Positions 7,477 through 16,893 of a DNA stretch of 64,000 nt are shown here, in pieces (the first letter of the stretch is position 1; each line of letters opens with the position of its first letter). A program made the position numbers and the translations under genes. The stretch lies in the NCBI RefSeq assembly GCF_009650095.1, contig NZ_CP045915.1:3100001-3164000 (forward strand), in the 5' to 3' direction. A model generated the notes under the pieces. It saw nothing but the letters and a program-made list of their open reading frames with translations, was not told where the DNA came from and made no database searches. Source of the stretch: Gracilibacillus salitolerans. Lineage in GTDB: Bacteria; Bacillota; Bacilli; Bacillales; Amphibacillaceae.

Positions 7477-10116
7477 TTATTTCGCATCATACCATGTGTA
7501 TCCTTGCTCGACATCGACTTTTAAAGGAACACTTAGTTCTATTGCATTTTCCATCACTTCGACAACAAGCTTAGCGATGGCTTCTATTTCTTCTTCCGGT
7601 ACTTCCAGAATCAATTCATCGTGTACTTGTAGTAACAATTTTGCTTGATAATTTCCTTCTTTCAACTGTTGATCCAGGTCAATCATTGCAAGTTTGATGA
7701 CATCAGCAGCGCTACCCTGAATAGGTGTGTTCATTGCTGTTCGTTCTGCAAAACTACGCTGATTAAAGTTTCTGCTTGTAATATCAGGTAAATATCTTCT
7801 TCTATTCATAATCGTTGTGACATAGCCATGTTGCTTCGCTTCCTGTACGATTTCATCCATATATTCTTTCACACCCGGATAGCTTTCTAAATAACGGTTT
7901 ATAAACGATTTCGCTTCTTTTCTTGTAATCCCTAGACTTTGTGACAGACCATAATCGCTAATACCATATACAATACCGAAGTTTACTGCCTTGGCCTGTC
8001 GTCGCATATTTGAAGTGACTTCTTCTTCCGCCACATGGAATACATCCATAGCGGTTTGGGTATGGATATCCTTATCCTGTTTAAAAGCAGTCTGTAATTT
8101 TTCGTCCTTGGCAATATGGGCTAACACGCGTAATTCAATTTGCGAGTAATCTGCCGCAATCAGCTTCCAACCTTCAGTTGATGGAATGAATGCTTGGCGG
8201 ATCTTTCGTCCTTCTTCAATTCTTATCGGGATATTTTGCAAGTTAGGATCAATCGAACTTAATCTTCCAGTTTGCGTTAATGCTTGATTAAAGCGGGTAT
8301 GGATTTTACTTGTATCTTCATGAATTACTTTCAATAATCCTGCAATATAAGTCGAATCTATTTTTTTCAATTGGCGGTATAATAATAGCTTATCAATAAT
8401 CGCGTGCTTCCCTTGTAATTGCTCTAATACATCAGCGGCAGTAGAATATCCCGTTTTAGTTTTCTTAATTACAGGTAACTCTAATTTCTCAAAAAGGATT
8501 GGTCCTAACTGTTTTGGTGAGTTAATATTAAATTTTTCATCTGCTAACTCATAGATTTCTTTTTCTAAAGTGGTAAGACTAGCCTTTAATTCTTCACCCA
8601 TGTCAATCAGACGTTGTTTATCCACCTTCACACCGGTTGCTTCCATTTCACCTAAAACAAGCGCAAGTGGCAACTCAAGATCCATGAGCAGTGCCAATTG
8701 CTTATTCTCTTTTAATGCTTGTTCCATCTGTTCTTTCAGTAGATAAATCATATTGGTTTTTCGGACAATATGCTCTTCCCATTGCTTATTCTCTTCTGGT
8801 ATGCCTTTTTTCGCTCCTTTACCATAGACTTCTTCATCGAATCGGACATTTTTCTCTCCAAATCGGTGGCTAATCGCTGGAATGTCATGGTTATTCTCAG
8901 ATGGATTAATCAGATAAGATGCTAATAGAATGTCAAAGGCAATCCCTTTTATTGAAATCGATAAACGATTTAAGAGGACAGTTATTTTCTTTGCATCAAA
9001 TACATATTTCTTCTGACTTTGATCTTCTGCCCATTCTTTGAACTCTTTTGAGTTTTCGAGAACGGATAGCGGAATGAAATATTTCCCATTAGCATTCACA
9101 ATAGAAGCACCGATCATTTTCTCTGTATGGTAATTTTCATCGAGTATTTCGATATCAAACGCATCATGTCCTGTAAATATATCCTTAGAAATTTCTGTAA
9201 TATTATCGTATGTAATATCTTCTAATGATACCGCTTGACCATCTTCCTCCACATCTCCGTCAATACGATTTAATAAAGACTTAAAGCCTAAATCAAGAAA
9301 GACATCCTTCAGTTTTTGATCGGTATACCCTTCATATACCGTATCATCAACTACTATTTCAATCGGTGACTGCTGATTTATCGTCACAAGTTCTTTGCTC
9401 ATAAAAGCTTCCTCTTTATTTGCTTCTAGCTTCTCTTTTAACTTTTTCCCCGAGACTTCATCTAAATGTTCATACAAATTTTCTACAGTTTCAAACTGCT
9501 TTATAAGTTTGACAGCTGTTTTTTGACCAACACCTGGGACACCTGGAATATTATCAGATTTATCTCCCATCAATCCTTTCAGGTCGATGATTTGATCTGG
9601 TGTGACCTCCATATCTTCCATTAATGTTTCAGGTGTATAGGTCATGACATCACTAATACCTTTTTTGGTAAGGCGGACGTCGACTTTGTCTGAAACAAGC
9701 TGTAGTAAGTCCTTGTCACCCGAAATTACTTTTACCTGCCAATCTTGTTCTTTTGCTTGATTAGCAATTGTACCAATTATATCGTCCGCTTCATAGTTTT
9801 CCAGCTGATAATGTTTAATGTTAAACGCATCTAACAGTTCTCGTAAAACGGGAAACTGTTCACTTAGCTCAGACGGAGTTTTTTCACGTCCACCTTTATA
9901 TTCTTGATACGTCTTGTGGCGGAATGTTGTTTTTCCGGCGTCGAATGCTACGAGTACATGTGTCGGTTGTTCTTCTTCCAAAATTCGTAATAACATGGTT
10001 GTGAAGCCATACACTGCATTCGTGTATACGCCTTTATCATTATTTAATAGTGGTAACGCAAAAAATGCACGGTAGGCGATACTGTTTCCATCAATTAAAA
10101 TCAGTTTATTCGTCAT
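7477..10116 (-). CDS. polA: DNA polymerase I
   Basis: PolA fills gaps in repair and removes primers. The domains are 5' nuclease (1-290), 3'-5' exonuclease-like (about 300-460) and family A polymerase (470-880), with the motifs DYSQIELR and QVHDEL. In the exonuclease-like domain the first DxE is kept (FDIE), but residues aligned with the E. coli exo II and III aspartates appear replaced, so proofreading is probably lost, as in other Bacillus PolA. The ATG at 10116 is chosen because AAGGAGA precedes it at about 9 nt; the upstream ATG (10146) lacks this. Confidence 0.95.
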   Translation of the reverse strand: MTNKLILIDGNSIAYRAFFALPLLNNDKGVYTNAVYGFTTMLLRILEEEQPTHVLVAFDAGKTTFRHKTYQEYKGGREKTPSELSEQFPVLRELLDAFNIKHYQLENYEADDIIGTIANQAKEQDWQVKVISGDKDLLQLVSDKVDVRLTKKGISDVMTYTPETLMEDMEVTPDQIIDLKGLMGDKSDNIPGVPGVGQKTAVKLIKQFETVENLYEHLDEVSGKKLKEKLEANKEEAFMSKELVTINQQSPIEIVVDDTVYEGYTDQKLKDVFLDLGFKSLLNRIDGDVEEDGQAVSLEDITYDNITEISKDIFTGHDAFDIEILDENYHTEKMIGASIVNANGKYFIPLSVLENSKEFKEWAEDQSQKKYVFDAKKITVLLNRLSISIKGIAFDILLASYLINPSENNHDIPAISHRFGEKNVRFDEEVYGKGAKKGIPEENKQWEEHIVRKTNMIYLLKEQMEQALKENKQLALLMDLELPLALVLGEMEATGVKVDKQRLIDMGEELKASLTTLEKEIYELADEKFNINSPKQLGPILFEKLELPVIKKTKTGYSTAADVLEQLQGKHAIIDKLLLYRQLKKIDSTYIAGLLKVIHEDTSKIHTRFNQALTQTGRLSSIDPNLQNIPIRIEEGRKIRQAFIPSTEGWKLIAADYSQIELRVLAHIAKDEKLQTAFKQDKDIHTQTAMDVFHVAEEEVTSNMRRQAKAVNFGIVYGISDYGLSQSLGITRKEAKSFINRYLESYPGVKEYMDEIVQEAKQHGYVTTIMNRRRYLPDITSRNFNQRSFAERTAMNTPIQGSAADVIKLAMIDLDQQLKEGNYQAKLLLQVHDELILEVPEEEIEAIAKLVVEVMENAIELSVPLKVDVEQGYTWYDAK

Positions 10117-10326
10117 TTTGCCGGTCTCCTTTTTGATTCTATACATTGTTTTTATTTTACCATGATTGCGAGTGATTATAAAAACTTTCGTTACTCTAGT
10201 TTCCAGTTATCCCAATATAAACTTTCTAGCATAGAAATTAAATCATCCATGTCTTTAGTATATAATCATTCTAGATTACATAACATCCGCCCATTCTTTA
10301 AATAATTGATGCGAATTAGATAACTA

Positions 10327-10622
10327 CTGCGAAGTAATGAAAATTCACTTTGGATCGGGTGGTCTCCCTTCCTTCTGGAGGTAATTGCGAAAATGTGATT
10401 CGTGTGCTGCTGCTTGGATAAATGCTCGTTTTCCTTGGATACCTTCTTCTGCTCCTTGGATAAACGCTGCTCTTCCTTGGATATCTTCTTCTATTCCTTG
10501 GATATCATCATTTATCCAAGGAAGGGAGATGTTTATCCAAGGAACAGACTCCAGTGTGTCGGACATCACTCCTCAACATGTAGAATGGAATAAAGCTTAC
10601 CCACGCCAAAGTTATTTCGCAG
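10327..10622. repeat. MITE-like intergenic element carrying a 21-bp repeat array
   Basis: The gap between hflC and polA contains a segment bounded by CTGCGAAGTAATGAAAA (from 10327) and TTCGCAGTTTATG (from 10616), i.e. inverted CTGCGAA/TTCGCAG tips. A GAATGGAATAAAG block lies just inside the right end. Similar ends bound the elements near 34.7-35.1 kb and 43.5-43.8 kb. No transposase is encoded, so any mobility would be in trans. Confidence 0.5.
10412..10542. repeat. 21-bp-period CCTTGGATA array with inverted right-hand units
   Basis: CCTTGGATA (first copy GCTTGGATA) starts at 10412, 10433, 10454, 10475 and 10496, exactly 21 bp apart. Two copies of the complement TATCCAAGG follow at 10513 and 10534, again 21 bp apart. 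The 12 bases between cores vary but stay pyrimidine-rich (TTCTTCT, GCTCT). Because 21 is a multiple of three, both strands read as heptapeptide repeats (PWI... on plus, IQG... on minus). Direct units can pair with the inverted units to form hairpins. Confidence 0.9.
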
Positions 10623-10666
10623 TTTATGTATAATGTGAATTATTATATAATTTACTCTAAAAAAAT

Positions 10667-10703
10667 GACCAACCCGTTTCAATTAAGAAGAAACGGGTTG
10701 GTC
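10667..10703 (-). terminator. Terminator of hflKC (bidirectional in form)
   Basis: GACCAACCCGTTTC and GAAACGGGTTGGTC form a 14-bp stem with a 9-nt loop. Minus-strand reading continues into CATTTTTTTAG; T-rich sequence also follows on the plus strand. Confidence 0.9.
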
Positions 10704-10714
10704 TATTTTTCTAA

Positions 10715-11647
10715 TTATTCGATATATCCTAACAATATATCAGCATATGGGGATCCTTGTGGGATAATGATGGTTGTTTCACCGTCGATTGTTTCTTTGT
10801 AAGATTCAAGTGTTCTATACAGTTGATAGAATTCTGGATCTTGGGAGAATGCTTCGTTATACATCTCTGCTGCTTCTAATTCCCCTTCTGCCCTGATTTC
10901 TTCTGCCTCCGCATTTGCTTTCGATAACATTTCTGTTACATCACGGTCAGCATTTGCTGTAATTCTGCTTTTTTCCGCTTCCCCCTGGGATAGGTATTGT
11001 TGAGCTTTTGTTTCACGTTCAGAGATCATACGATTAAAAACAGATTGTTCGTTTTCTTCTGGTAAATCCGTTCGTTTGATTCGAACATCGTCTACCTCTA
11101 TTCCATAGTTATCTCGTTCTAATAGCGTATTAACACGATCTTTGACTCTTTCGTTAAGGTCACCTCTAGTGCTTCCTTCATCATTAATAATTTCATCGTA
11201 ATCCATAGCACCTAGTTCTGAGCGAATAACAGAAAATATAAATTCACCCATTCTTGCTTCTGCACCCATTTCAGTTCGGGCATTTGCAATCATTAATGCC
11301 GGATTCGTAATTTCCCAAATCGCATAATTATCGATAATCATACGTTTCTTATCTAATGTATTGATTTCACGTTCCATTACGTCATACACTAACTTCTTCT
11401 TAGGGAGCGTTGTAATCGATTGTAATATCGGTATCCTAAACTTTAGACCAGGTTCGTCTTTAATAGCAACCACTTCTCCAAACTGGCGAACCACTTTATA
11501 TTCTCCCTCTTTGACAACAAACATACTACTGGCAAAAACGATTAGAACGACTACAGTAAGTAAAATTGCAAGACCAATTTTTATTAATCTTCTAATCTCT
11601 TTCGGTGTCATTTTCTTCATTTCATGAACGTTATTATTATCTGTCAT
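10715..11647 (-). CDS. hflC: Protease modulator HflC (SPFH family)
   Basis: HflC is a membrane-anchored SPFH/prohibitin protein that assembles with HflK around the FtsH protease. After a short cytoplasmic N-terminus there is one transmembrane segment (GLAILLTVVVLIVFASSMFVV), then the SPFH domain and an Ala/Glu-rich coiled coil. The ATG at 11647 is preferred over the longer reading frame because GAGGAGG lies 9 nt before it; the product is then 310 residues. It overlaps the end of hflK by 11 nt, so the two are translationally coupled. Confidence 0.9.
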   Translation of the reverse strand: MTDNNNVHEMKKMTPKEIRRLIKIGLAILLTVVVLIVFASSMFVVKEGEYKVVRQFGEVVAIKDEPGLKFRIPILQSITTLPKKKLVYDVMEREINTLDKKRMIIDNYAIWEITNPALMIANARTEMGAEARMGEFIFSVIRSELGAMDYDEIINDEGSTRGDLNERVKDRVNTLLERDNYGIEVDDVRIKRTDLPEENEQSVFNRMISERETKAQQYLSQGEAEKSRITANADRDVTEMLSKANAEAEEIRAEGELEAAEMYNEAFSQDPEFYQLYRTLESYKETIDGETTIIIPQGSPYADILLGYIE

Positions 11648-12641
11648 TATTATTTTCCTCCTCACTATCCTCAGTATTATTCTCTGATTGATTACTATCG
11701 GAGGATTCAGTTGCTGGTGGTAATGTAGTTGATGTATTTTCACCTAAAGGTAAGTATTTCAACGTATTTCCATCATCGTTCATAATATAAATGTTTGCAT
11801 CTGGCAAGACTTCGTCAAGTGTTTCTAAAACCAGTCGCTGTCTTGTGATATCTGGATTACTATCATAAGCATCGTATAATGCGTTAAATTCTGCTACATT
11901 CCCTCTAGCAATTTCAATTCTTTCAATTTTATTTCCTTCAGCTCTTGAGATAATTGCGTCTTTTTCCCCTTGGGCTTCCTCATAAATCTCATTACGATAT
12001 TTATCTGCTTCATTTTTCTTTGTATTCATTGTTTCACGTGCATCTGTTACTTTCATAAAGGCTTGACGTACTTCTTCATTCGGTAAATCTACTTCTTGCA
12101 GTTTAACATCCTGAATAGCAATACCTACTTCATAATCTTCCATAAGAGATACTAATAAGTCCAATACTTCATTCTCTATTTCTGCCTTTCCATCTGTTAA
12201 TGCATCGTCAATTGTTGACGATCCGATAATACTTCTTAAGGAAGCGGATGTAGCATTATAAAGAACTTGTTGTGGATCATCTGAATTAAATAAGTATTTA
12301 CTTGGCTCAATTATTTTCCATTGAACAACTAAATCTGCTTGAAGTATATTTTCATCACCGGTAATCATCCGCACTACATCTGCGTTTTCTGCTTGTTCCG
12401 GATCATAACCAAAGTTCAAACTGAATGTTTCCTTTGATAATGTTTCTACTGTTTGAATTGGCCAAGGCAATTTAAAATGAAGACCTGGTTCTGTCGTTCC
12501 TTCTTCTGCTTTACCAAAAGTAATTAAAACAGCTTGCTCTGATTCATCTACTGTATACCAGCTTGTTGCTGCAAATAAACCTAAGACAACTACAGCTACG
12601 ACAATCCCAATCCAGCTGTAAATTTGCTTTAATGTCATCAT
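11637..12641 (-). CDS. hflK: FtsH protease activity modulator HflK
   Basis: HflK is the partner of HflC in the FtsH-regulating SPFH complex. One transmembrane helix near the N-terminus (about 9-28) is followed by the SPFH domain, a coiled coil (about 200-250), and a Ser/Asn/Glu-rich C-terminal tail that is typical of HflK. AAGGGGGAAAT precedes the ATG ATG start. B. subtilis has no hflKC in this interval; here the pair lies between polA and phoPR. FtsH is not encoded in the window. Confidence 0.9.
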   Translation of the reverse strand: MMTLKQIYSWIGIVVAVVVLGLFAATSWYTVDESEQAVLITFGKAEEGTTEPGLHFKLPWPIQTVETLSKETFSLNFGYDPEQAENADVVRMITGDENILQADLVVQWKIIEPSKYLFNSDDPQQVLYNATSASLRSIIGSSTIDDALTDGKAEIENEVLDLLVSLMEDYEVGIAIQDVKLQEVDLPNEEVRQAFMKVTDARETMNTKKNEADKYRNEIYEEAQGEKDAIISRAEGNKIERIEIARGNVAEFNALYDAYDSNPDITRQRLVLETLDEVLPDANIYIMNDDGNTLKYLPLGENTSTTLPPATESSDSNQSENNTEDSEEENNNDR

Positions 12642-12759
12642 ATTTCCCCCTTCTTTACTTCCTCTGCAACTTTACCATACATTCACTACATACGTAAGAT
12701 GTTACAGAAAAGTTTCATTTTCTTTACAAAAAAATGATGAAAGAATCTTATCCATTCTC

Positions 12760-14139
12760 TCACCACTTTTTCGGTATTTTCACGGTAAAGCACGAGCCTT
12801 TTCCTATTTTACTGGAAACTGCTATCGTTCCTTGATGTGCTTCTACAATATGTTTTACTATTGCTAATCCTAAGCCAGTTCCCCCCGTGTTGCGACTTCT
12901 TGCTCTGTCCACACGATAAAACCTTTCGAAGATACGTTGTCTTGCTTCTTCTGGTATGCCAATCCCAGTGTCTTCTACTTCTATTATCACTTCATGATCG
13001 CTTTCATTAACACGGAGAAAAATACTCCCTTGTTCAGGCGTATAATTAATGGCATTATACATTAAATTCAGTACCACTTGCTGTAATCGATCAGGATCAC
13101 CATGAAACGAAATATCTGGTTTTATTTCTTTTGTAAATTGAAGTGATTTTTTACCTGCTTGTTGCTCCATTAACGTCAAGCTGCTTTGCAACCATTCGTC
13201 CACTTCTATAAGTTTGGTTGAAAGCTTCAATTCTTCTTTTTCTATTTTGGACAATTCAAGTAAATCATGTACTAAAGATTGTAATCGAGTACTTTCTTTT
13301 AAAATGATCGTTAGAAATTGTTCTTTAATTTCGTCATCTGCTGCTTCATCTTCTAAAAGAGTTTCAGCAAAGCCTCGAATCGATGTTATCGGAGTTTTTA
13401 ATTCATGAGATACGTTAGCTACAAAATCTTTCCGCATTTCTTCGACGCGTTTCAAATCTGTTATATCATGGAATACAAGTACTGCTCCTTTTAAATCTTT
13501 TACATCATTAATAACAGGTGCACCTACTACTTCAATATAGTGTTTCTCATCCTTTATGGTTTTGGTAAAATTACCTGTCATTTTTTCTTCGTATAAAAAT
13601 GTTTCCTGCACCACATTGTGTATCGTCTCATCCTTTAACACGTCGTAATACAGAAAGCCTATAAAGTCAACAGATTTATTTCCAAACATTTGCATGAATT
13701 TTCGGTTGATCAAATGAACGTATCCTCTTTCATCAATTAACATCAGTCCGCTTTCCATGTTATTCATAACTGTCTTCCATTGACTTCCTTGCATTTTTTC
13801 CTGGATAGTCATTTCTTGTAAATTTCGTGCTAACACATTAATTGCATTACTCAGCTGTTGTGCTTCACCATGTGGTTTCACATATGTTCTAGCATTATAG
13901 TTACCTTTTACAAGTTCGTTTGTAACATTAATCGAAGCTCGTATCGGACGAACATAGTTTTCAAACATATGATAAATTAACACTAATAATATAATGAAAC
14001 CAATAATTAAAGAAAATAATACAAAAAATTGCTCCTCTTCAGAGGTAAGGGGTAAAACAACAATACCAATTAAAATAAATACAGAAGCCATCATTAAAAT
14101 GTAGCGATAAAACAGATTTATTCGTTTTTTGGCGTCCAT
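12760..14139 (-). CDS. phoR: Phosphate-type sensor histidine kinase PhoR/PnpS, short ectodomain
   Basis: A sensor kinase paired with PhoP. Two transmembrane segments (about 12-30 and 38-58) are separated by fewer than 10 residues, then HAMP (about 60-115), PAS (120-230), HisKA with the phospho-acceptor His245 (NVSHELKTPITS) and HATPase (NAINYTPEQG, DTGIGIP, GTGLGL). At 459 residues it is about 120 shorter than B. subtilis PhoR because the extracytoplasmic sensor domain is missing. Its ATG overlaps the phoP stop (TAATG). Phosphate control is inferred from the pair and its location. Confidence 0.9.
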   Translation of the reverse strand: MDAKKRINLFYRYILMMASVFILIGIVVLPLTSEEEQFFVLFSLIIGFIILLVLIYHMFENYVRPIRASINVTNELVKGNYNARTYVKPHGEAQQLSNAINVLARNLQEMTIQEKMQGSQWKTVMNNMESGLMLIDERGYVHLINRKFMQMFGNKSVDFIGFLYYDVLKDETIHNVVQETFLYEEKMTGNFTKTIKDEKHYIEVVGAPVINDVKDLKGAVLVFHDITDLKRVEEMRKDFVANVSHELKTPITSIRGFAETLLEDEAADDEIKEQFLTIILKESTRLQSLVHDLLELSKIEKEELKLSTKLIEVDEWLQSSLTLMEQQAGKKSLQFTKEIKPDISFHGDPDRLQQVVLNLMYNAINYTPEQGSIFLRVNESDHEVIIEVEDTGIGIPEEARQRIFERFYRVDRARSRNTGGTGLGLAIVKHIVEAHQGTIAVSSKIGKGSCFTVKIPKKW

Positions 14140-14834
14140 TAAAATGGCTCCTCCATTTTATAACCAAGTCCTCTGATTGTTTTGATATAAACTGGATGTT
14201 TCGTGTCCGGTTCGATTTTTTCACGTAAATGACTAACATGCACATCTACGATTCTTGTATCACCGACAAAGTCATAATTCCAGACTGCACTCAGTAATTG
14301 ATCACGTGAAAGCACTTTACCTTTATGTTTAGAGAGATAGTGCAATAGTTCAAATTCTTTACGGGTAAAGCTGAGAGGTTCACCTTTGATCGTAGCTTCA
14401 TATTGTTGCGGATAAATAAGCAAGTCTGAAATTTTAATAAATGGTTGATCTGCCGCTCCCTCTTGTTTTCTAGATCTACGCAAGATTGCTTTAATTCTTG
14501 CAACTACTTCCTTCGGGCTAAATGGTTTTGTTAAATAGTCGTCAGCTCCCAGTTCCAGTCCTAACACTTTATCAAATTCGTCATCTTTTGCTGTTAACAT
14601 TAGAATAGGTGTATCTATTTGCTTCTGTCTTAAAGCTTTACATACTTCTGTGCCTTCCATACCCGGTAACATTAAATCTAATATAATTAAGTCAAATTCT
14701 CCGGTAGCTGCTTTATGTAATCCTTCTATTCCATCGGAAGCAGTATCCGTTTTAAATCCAGACTTTTCAACATTATATTGTAATAAGGTTACAATAGATT
14801 GTTCATCATCAACGATTAATACTTTCTCTTCCAT
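14139..14834 (-). CDS. phoP: Response regulator PhoP (OmpR family)
   Basis: The receiver domain has Asp9/Asp10, phospho-acceptor Asp53 (LDLMLPG) and the conserved TAKDD lysine; the OmpR-type winged helix covers about 130-230 (FTRKEFELLHYL, TRIVDVHVSHLREKIEP). PhoP controls the phosphate-starvation regulon in Bacillus. It is the first gene of phoPR. GGGGTG precedes the ATG, and a sigma-A-like promoter lies about 40 bp upstream. The accessory island begins immediately upstream of its promoter. Confidence 0.94.
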   Translation of the reverse strand: MEEKVLIVDDEQSIVTLLQYNVEKSGFKTDTASDGIEGLHKAATGEFDLIILDLMLPGMEGTEVCKALRQKQIDTPILMLTAKDDEFDKVLGLELGADDYLTKPFSPKEVVARIKAILRRSRKQEGAADQPFIKISDLLIYPQQYEATIKGEPLSFTRKEFELLHYLSKHKGKVLSRDQLLSAVWNYDFVGDTRIVDVHVSHLREKIEPDTKHPVYIKTIRGLGYKMEEPF

Positions 14835-14873
14835 AAAAAAAGCACCCCATCTTATTTTATCTATATTACCTTA

Positions 14874-14902
14874 ATCATACATGTACGTGCATCTATTGTG
14901 AA
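14874..14902 (-). promoter_or_regulatory. Probable promoter of phoPR
   Basis: Minus strand: TTCACA (14902-14897), 17-bp spacer, TATGAT (14879-14874). TTTACA/TTGTTA-like hexamers further upstream could be PhoP-box parts, but their spacing was not convincing. Confidence 0.55.
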
Positions 14903-15199
14903 TAGCTTTATACAACAAAAATTCCAATAACATGTAAATTTTTCTTTACATTATTAATTGTATCTTAACAATAACACAGCAAAATGGAAAATTTTTTAAA
15001 TCGACCACCATCATCAATAAATACACGAAGTAATGATCCTGATTCTGTTTACTCTCATCCCTATCGGCTGAATCGGTTCTTTAAATCGTTGCTTGTTATA
15101 AAATCACTAAAAATACGAGCATCTAATTTCATTCCGTTTCGATATTTTGTTACTTTAAAATAAGTTAAAAAAATTTTCAAAGGAATTGGAGAGATCACA

Positions 15200-16219
15200 A
15201 TGGATAACAAAAAGAAACAAATTCTTTTAGCGGAGCGTCCGATAGGAACACCAGATAACAATACATTTCAATTTGTAGAGACAGGTATAGGTCAACCAGA
15301 AAACGGTGAAGTTCTTTTACGCACATTATACGTTTCTGTTGATCCGTATATGCGTGGAAGAATGATTGATACACCTTCTTATGTGGCTCCATATGAACTG
15401 AATAAAGTTATTGAAGGTGGAGTAATTGGAGAAGTGATTGAATCTAAATCTGATCATTTTACTCAAGGTGATGTTGTCATTGGTGGATATGGGTGGCAGA
15501 CGTATTACACTGCAAAAGAAACGGAAGTTAGAAAAATAGACAAGGATATTGCACCTATTTCAACTCACTTAGGCATTTTAGGTATGACTGGATTAACAGC
15601 ATACTTTGGATTGCTTGAGATTGGTAAGCCAAAAGAAGGTGAAACTGTTGTTATTTCTGGTGCTGCAGGTGCAGTCGGATCAGTAGTTGGCCAAATTGCC
15701 AAAATAAAAGGCGCACGAGTTATTGGAATTGCTGGTTCAGATGAGAAGATTCAATATTTAACAGAAGAATTACATTTCGATGAGGCAATCAATTACAAAA
15801 CTACATCAAGTCTTAAGAAAGATTTGACAAAAGCTTGTCCAAACGGCGTAGATGTTTACTTTGATAATGTCGGCGGAGAAATCAGCGATGCAGTACTCGC
15901 GCATATAAATAAATTTGCACGTATCCCAATTTGTGGTGCTATATCTAGTTATAATCTGGAAGGTCACGATCTTGGTCCTCGTGTGCAATCAACACTTATT
16001 AAGAAAAGCGCCCTAATGCAAGGCTTTACGGTAGGTGATTTTGCAAATCAATTCCCTGAAGGTTCAGTATCACTGGCAAAATGGTTACAAGAAGGAAAAT
16101 TACAATATCAAGAAACAATCAAAGAAGGTTTTGAAAATATCCCAGATGCTTTTCTTGATTTATTTAAAGGAAACAATATCGGAAAACTGTTAGTAAAGGT
16201 TGCAGATCAATCTAGTTAA
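15200..16219 (+). CDS. NADP-dependent oxidoreductase, zinc-free MDR family
   Basis: A 339-residue medium-chain dehydrogenase/reductase of the leukotriene B4 dehydrogenase / YfmJ type that reduces the double bond of alpha,beta-unsaturated carbonyls with NADPH. The nucleotide-binding motif is AGAAGAVGSVVGQ (about 155), and VDPYMRGRM near residue 50 is characteristic. The zinc ligands of classical alcohol dehydrogenases are absent. GGAGAG precedes the ATG. It is the only plus-strand cargo gene of the island besides the IS110 transposases and lies next to phoP. Confidence 0.9.
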   Translation: MDNKKKQILLAERPIGTPDNNTFQFVETGIGQPENGEVLLRTLYVSVDPYMRGRMIDTPSYVAPYELNKVIEGGVIGEVIESKSDHFTQGDVVIGGYGWQTYYTAKETEVRKIDKDIAPISTHLGILGMTGLTAYFGLLEIGKPKEGETVVISGAAGAVGSVVGQIAKIKGARVIGIAGSDEKIQYLTEELHFDEAINYKTTSSLKKDLTKACPNGVDVYFDNVGGEISDAVLAHINKFARIPICGAISSYNLEGHDLGPRVQSTLIKKSALMQGFTVGDFANQFPEGSVSLAKWLQEGKLQYQETIKEGFENIPDAFLDLFKGNNIGKLLVKVADQSS

Positions 16220-16348
16220 TAACTTAAACAGGAGAATAAATACTTTAAAATAGTATTTAACACAAACTTATATTGCTATCAGATTTAACTTTGTCCACTA
16301 CTTTTAAACCAAGTGCAGCTTTAATTTTGAGTGTTATTTATAAAAAAC

Positions 16349-16386
16349 GGTTGATACATTTTATTCATATATAATATGTATCAACC
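16349..16386 (+). terminator. Terminator between convergent oxidoreductase and VanZ genes
   Basis: GGTTGATACAT and ATGTATCAACC form an 11-bp stem followed by TTTTAATTCTTTTT on the plus strand; the minus strand also continues into T-rich sequence, so it may serve both genes. Confidence 0.75.
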
Positions 16387-16407
16387 TTTTAATTCTTTTT
16401 CAACAAT

Positions 16408-16420
16408 CGCTACCCGTTAA
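16408..16420 (-). repeat. Island junction motif after the vanZ stop
   Basis: Plus strand CGCTACCCGTTAA. The same CCCGTTA core occurs after other minus-strand genes of the island and at the left end of both IS110 copies. Confidence 0.45.
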
Positions 16421-16893
16421 TTGAATGACTTTTTCCAATTTTTAAATAAAATAAAAATCAAAAACCCTATAAATCCACCTAATATATTTAATGTGATATC
16501 ATCTACATCAAATACCCCTAATTTAGAAGCATATTGAACCGTTTCGACAGTAAGGCTAAAAAACACTATGATAGTAACTGTTGGGAAGAAGAACTTCTTT
16601 ATTTTTGTTAAAAGGATGGGAAGTAAAGCTCCCATTGGGATGAATAATAATATGTTGCCTACTGTATTATAAAACCAAATATCAAAGTTATAGCTATGAA
16701 AATTAAATAAATAGGTTTTAATAGTTGTAAGTGGTATTAGATTATGGGATACATCAATTAATGGTTGAAAAATAATAAGTCCGCCAGAAAAAAGAAGTTC
16801 AATATCAACACAACTTAAAAATAATACGGTCATAATATATAAGCCAAACAGTAAGATAACGTACTGTCTAGATTTAATATTAACAACTAACAT
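16417..16893 (-). CDS. VanZ family membrane protein
   Basis: A 158-residue protein with four to five membrane spans. The family signatures are visible: NTVGNILLFIPMGALLP, a conserved Glu in TVETVQY, and GVFDVDDITLNILGGFIG near the C-terminus. VanZ was first described in teicoplanin resistance, but most family members have unknown roles and this one shows no link to vancomycin genes. It is the first minus-strand cargo gene from the left in the island, and its stop codon overlaps a copy of the island motif. Confidence 0.88.
   Translation of the reverse strand: MLVVNIKSRQYVILLFGLYIMTVLFLSCVDIELLFSGGLIIFQPLIDVSHNLIPLTTIKTYLFNFHSYNFDIWFYNTVGNILLFIPMGALLPILLTKIKKFFFPTVTIIVFFSLTVETVQYASKLGVFDVDDITLNILGGFIGFLIFILFKNWKKSFN

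Noticed and set aside
10412..10542. Possible CRISPR array
   Set aside because: The conserved core is 9 bp, the variable part 12 bp, units invert, and no cas genes are present.
10345..10633. Overlapping open frames on both strands (74 and 82 residues) across the 21-bp repeats
   Set aside because: They are translations of the repeat, occur on both strands, and lack ribosome binding sites. Frames stay open because the period is a multiple of three.
16417..16893. Teicoplanin/vancomycin resistance determinant
   Set aside because: VanZ-domain proteins are widespread and no van cluster genes are present.
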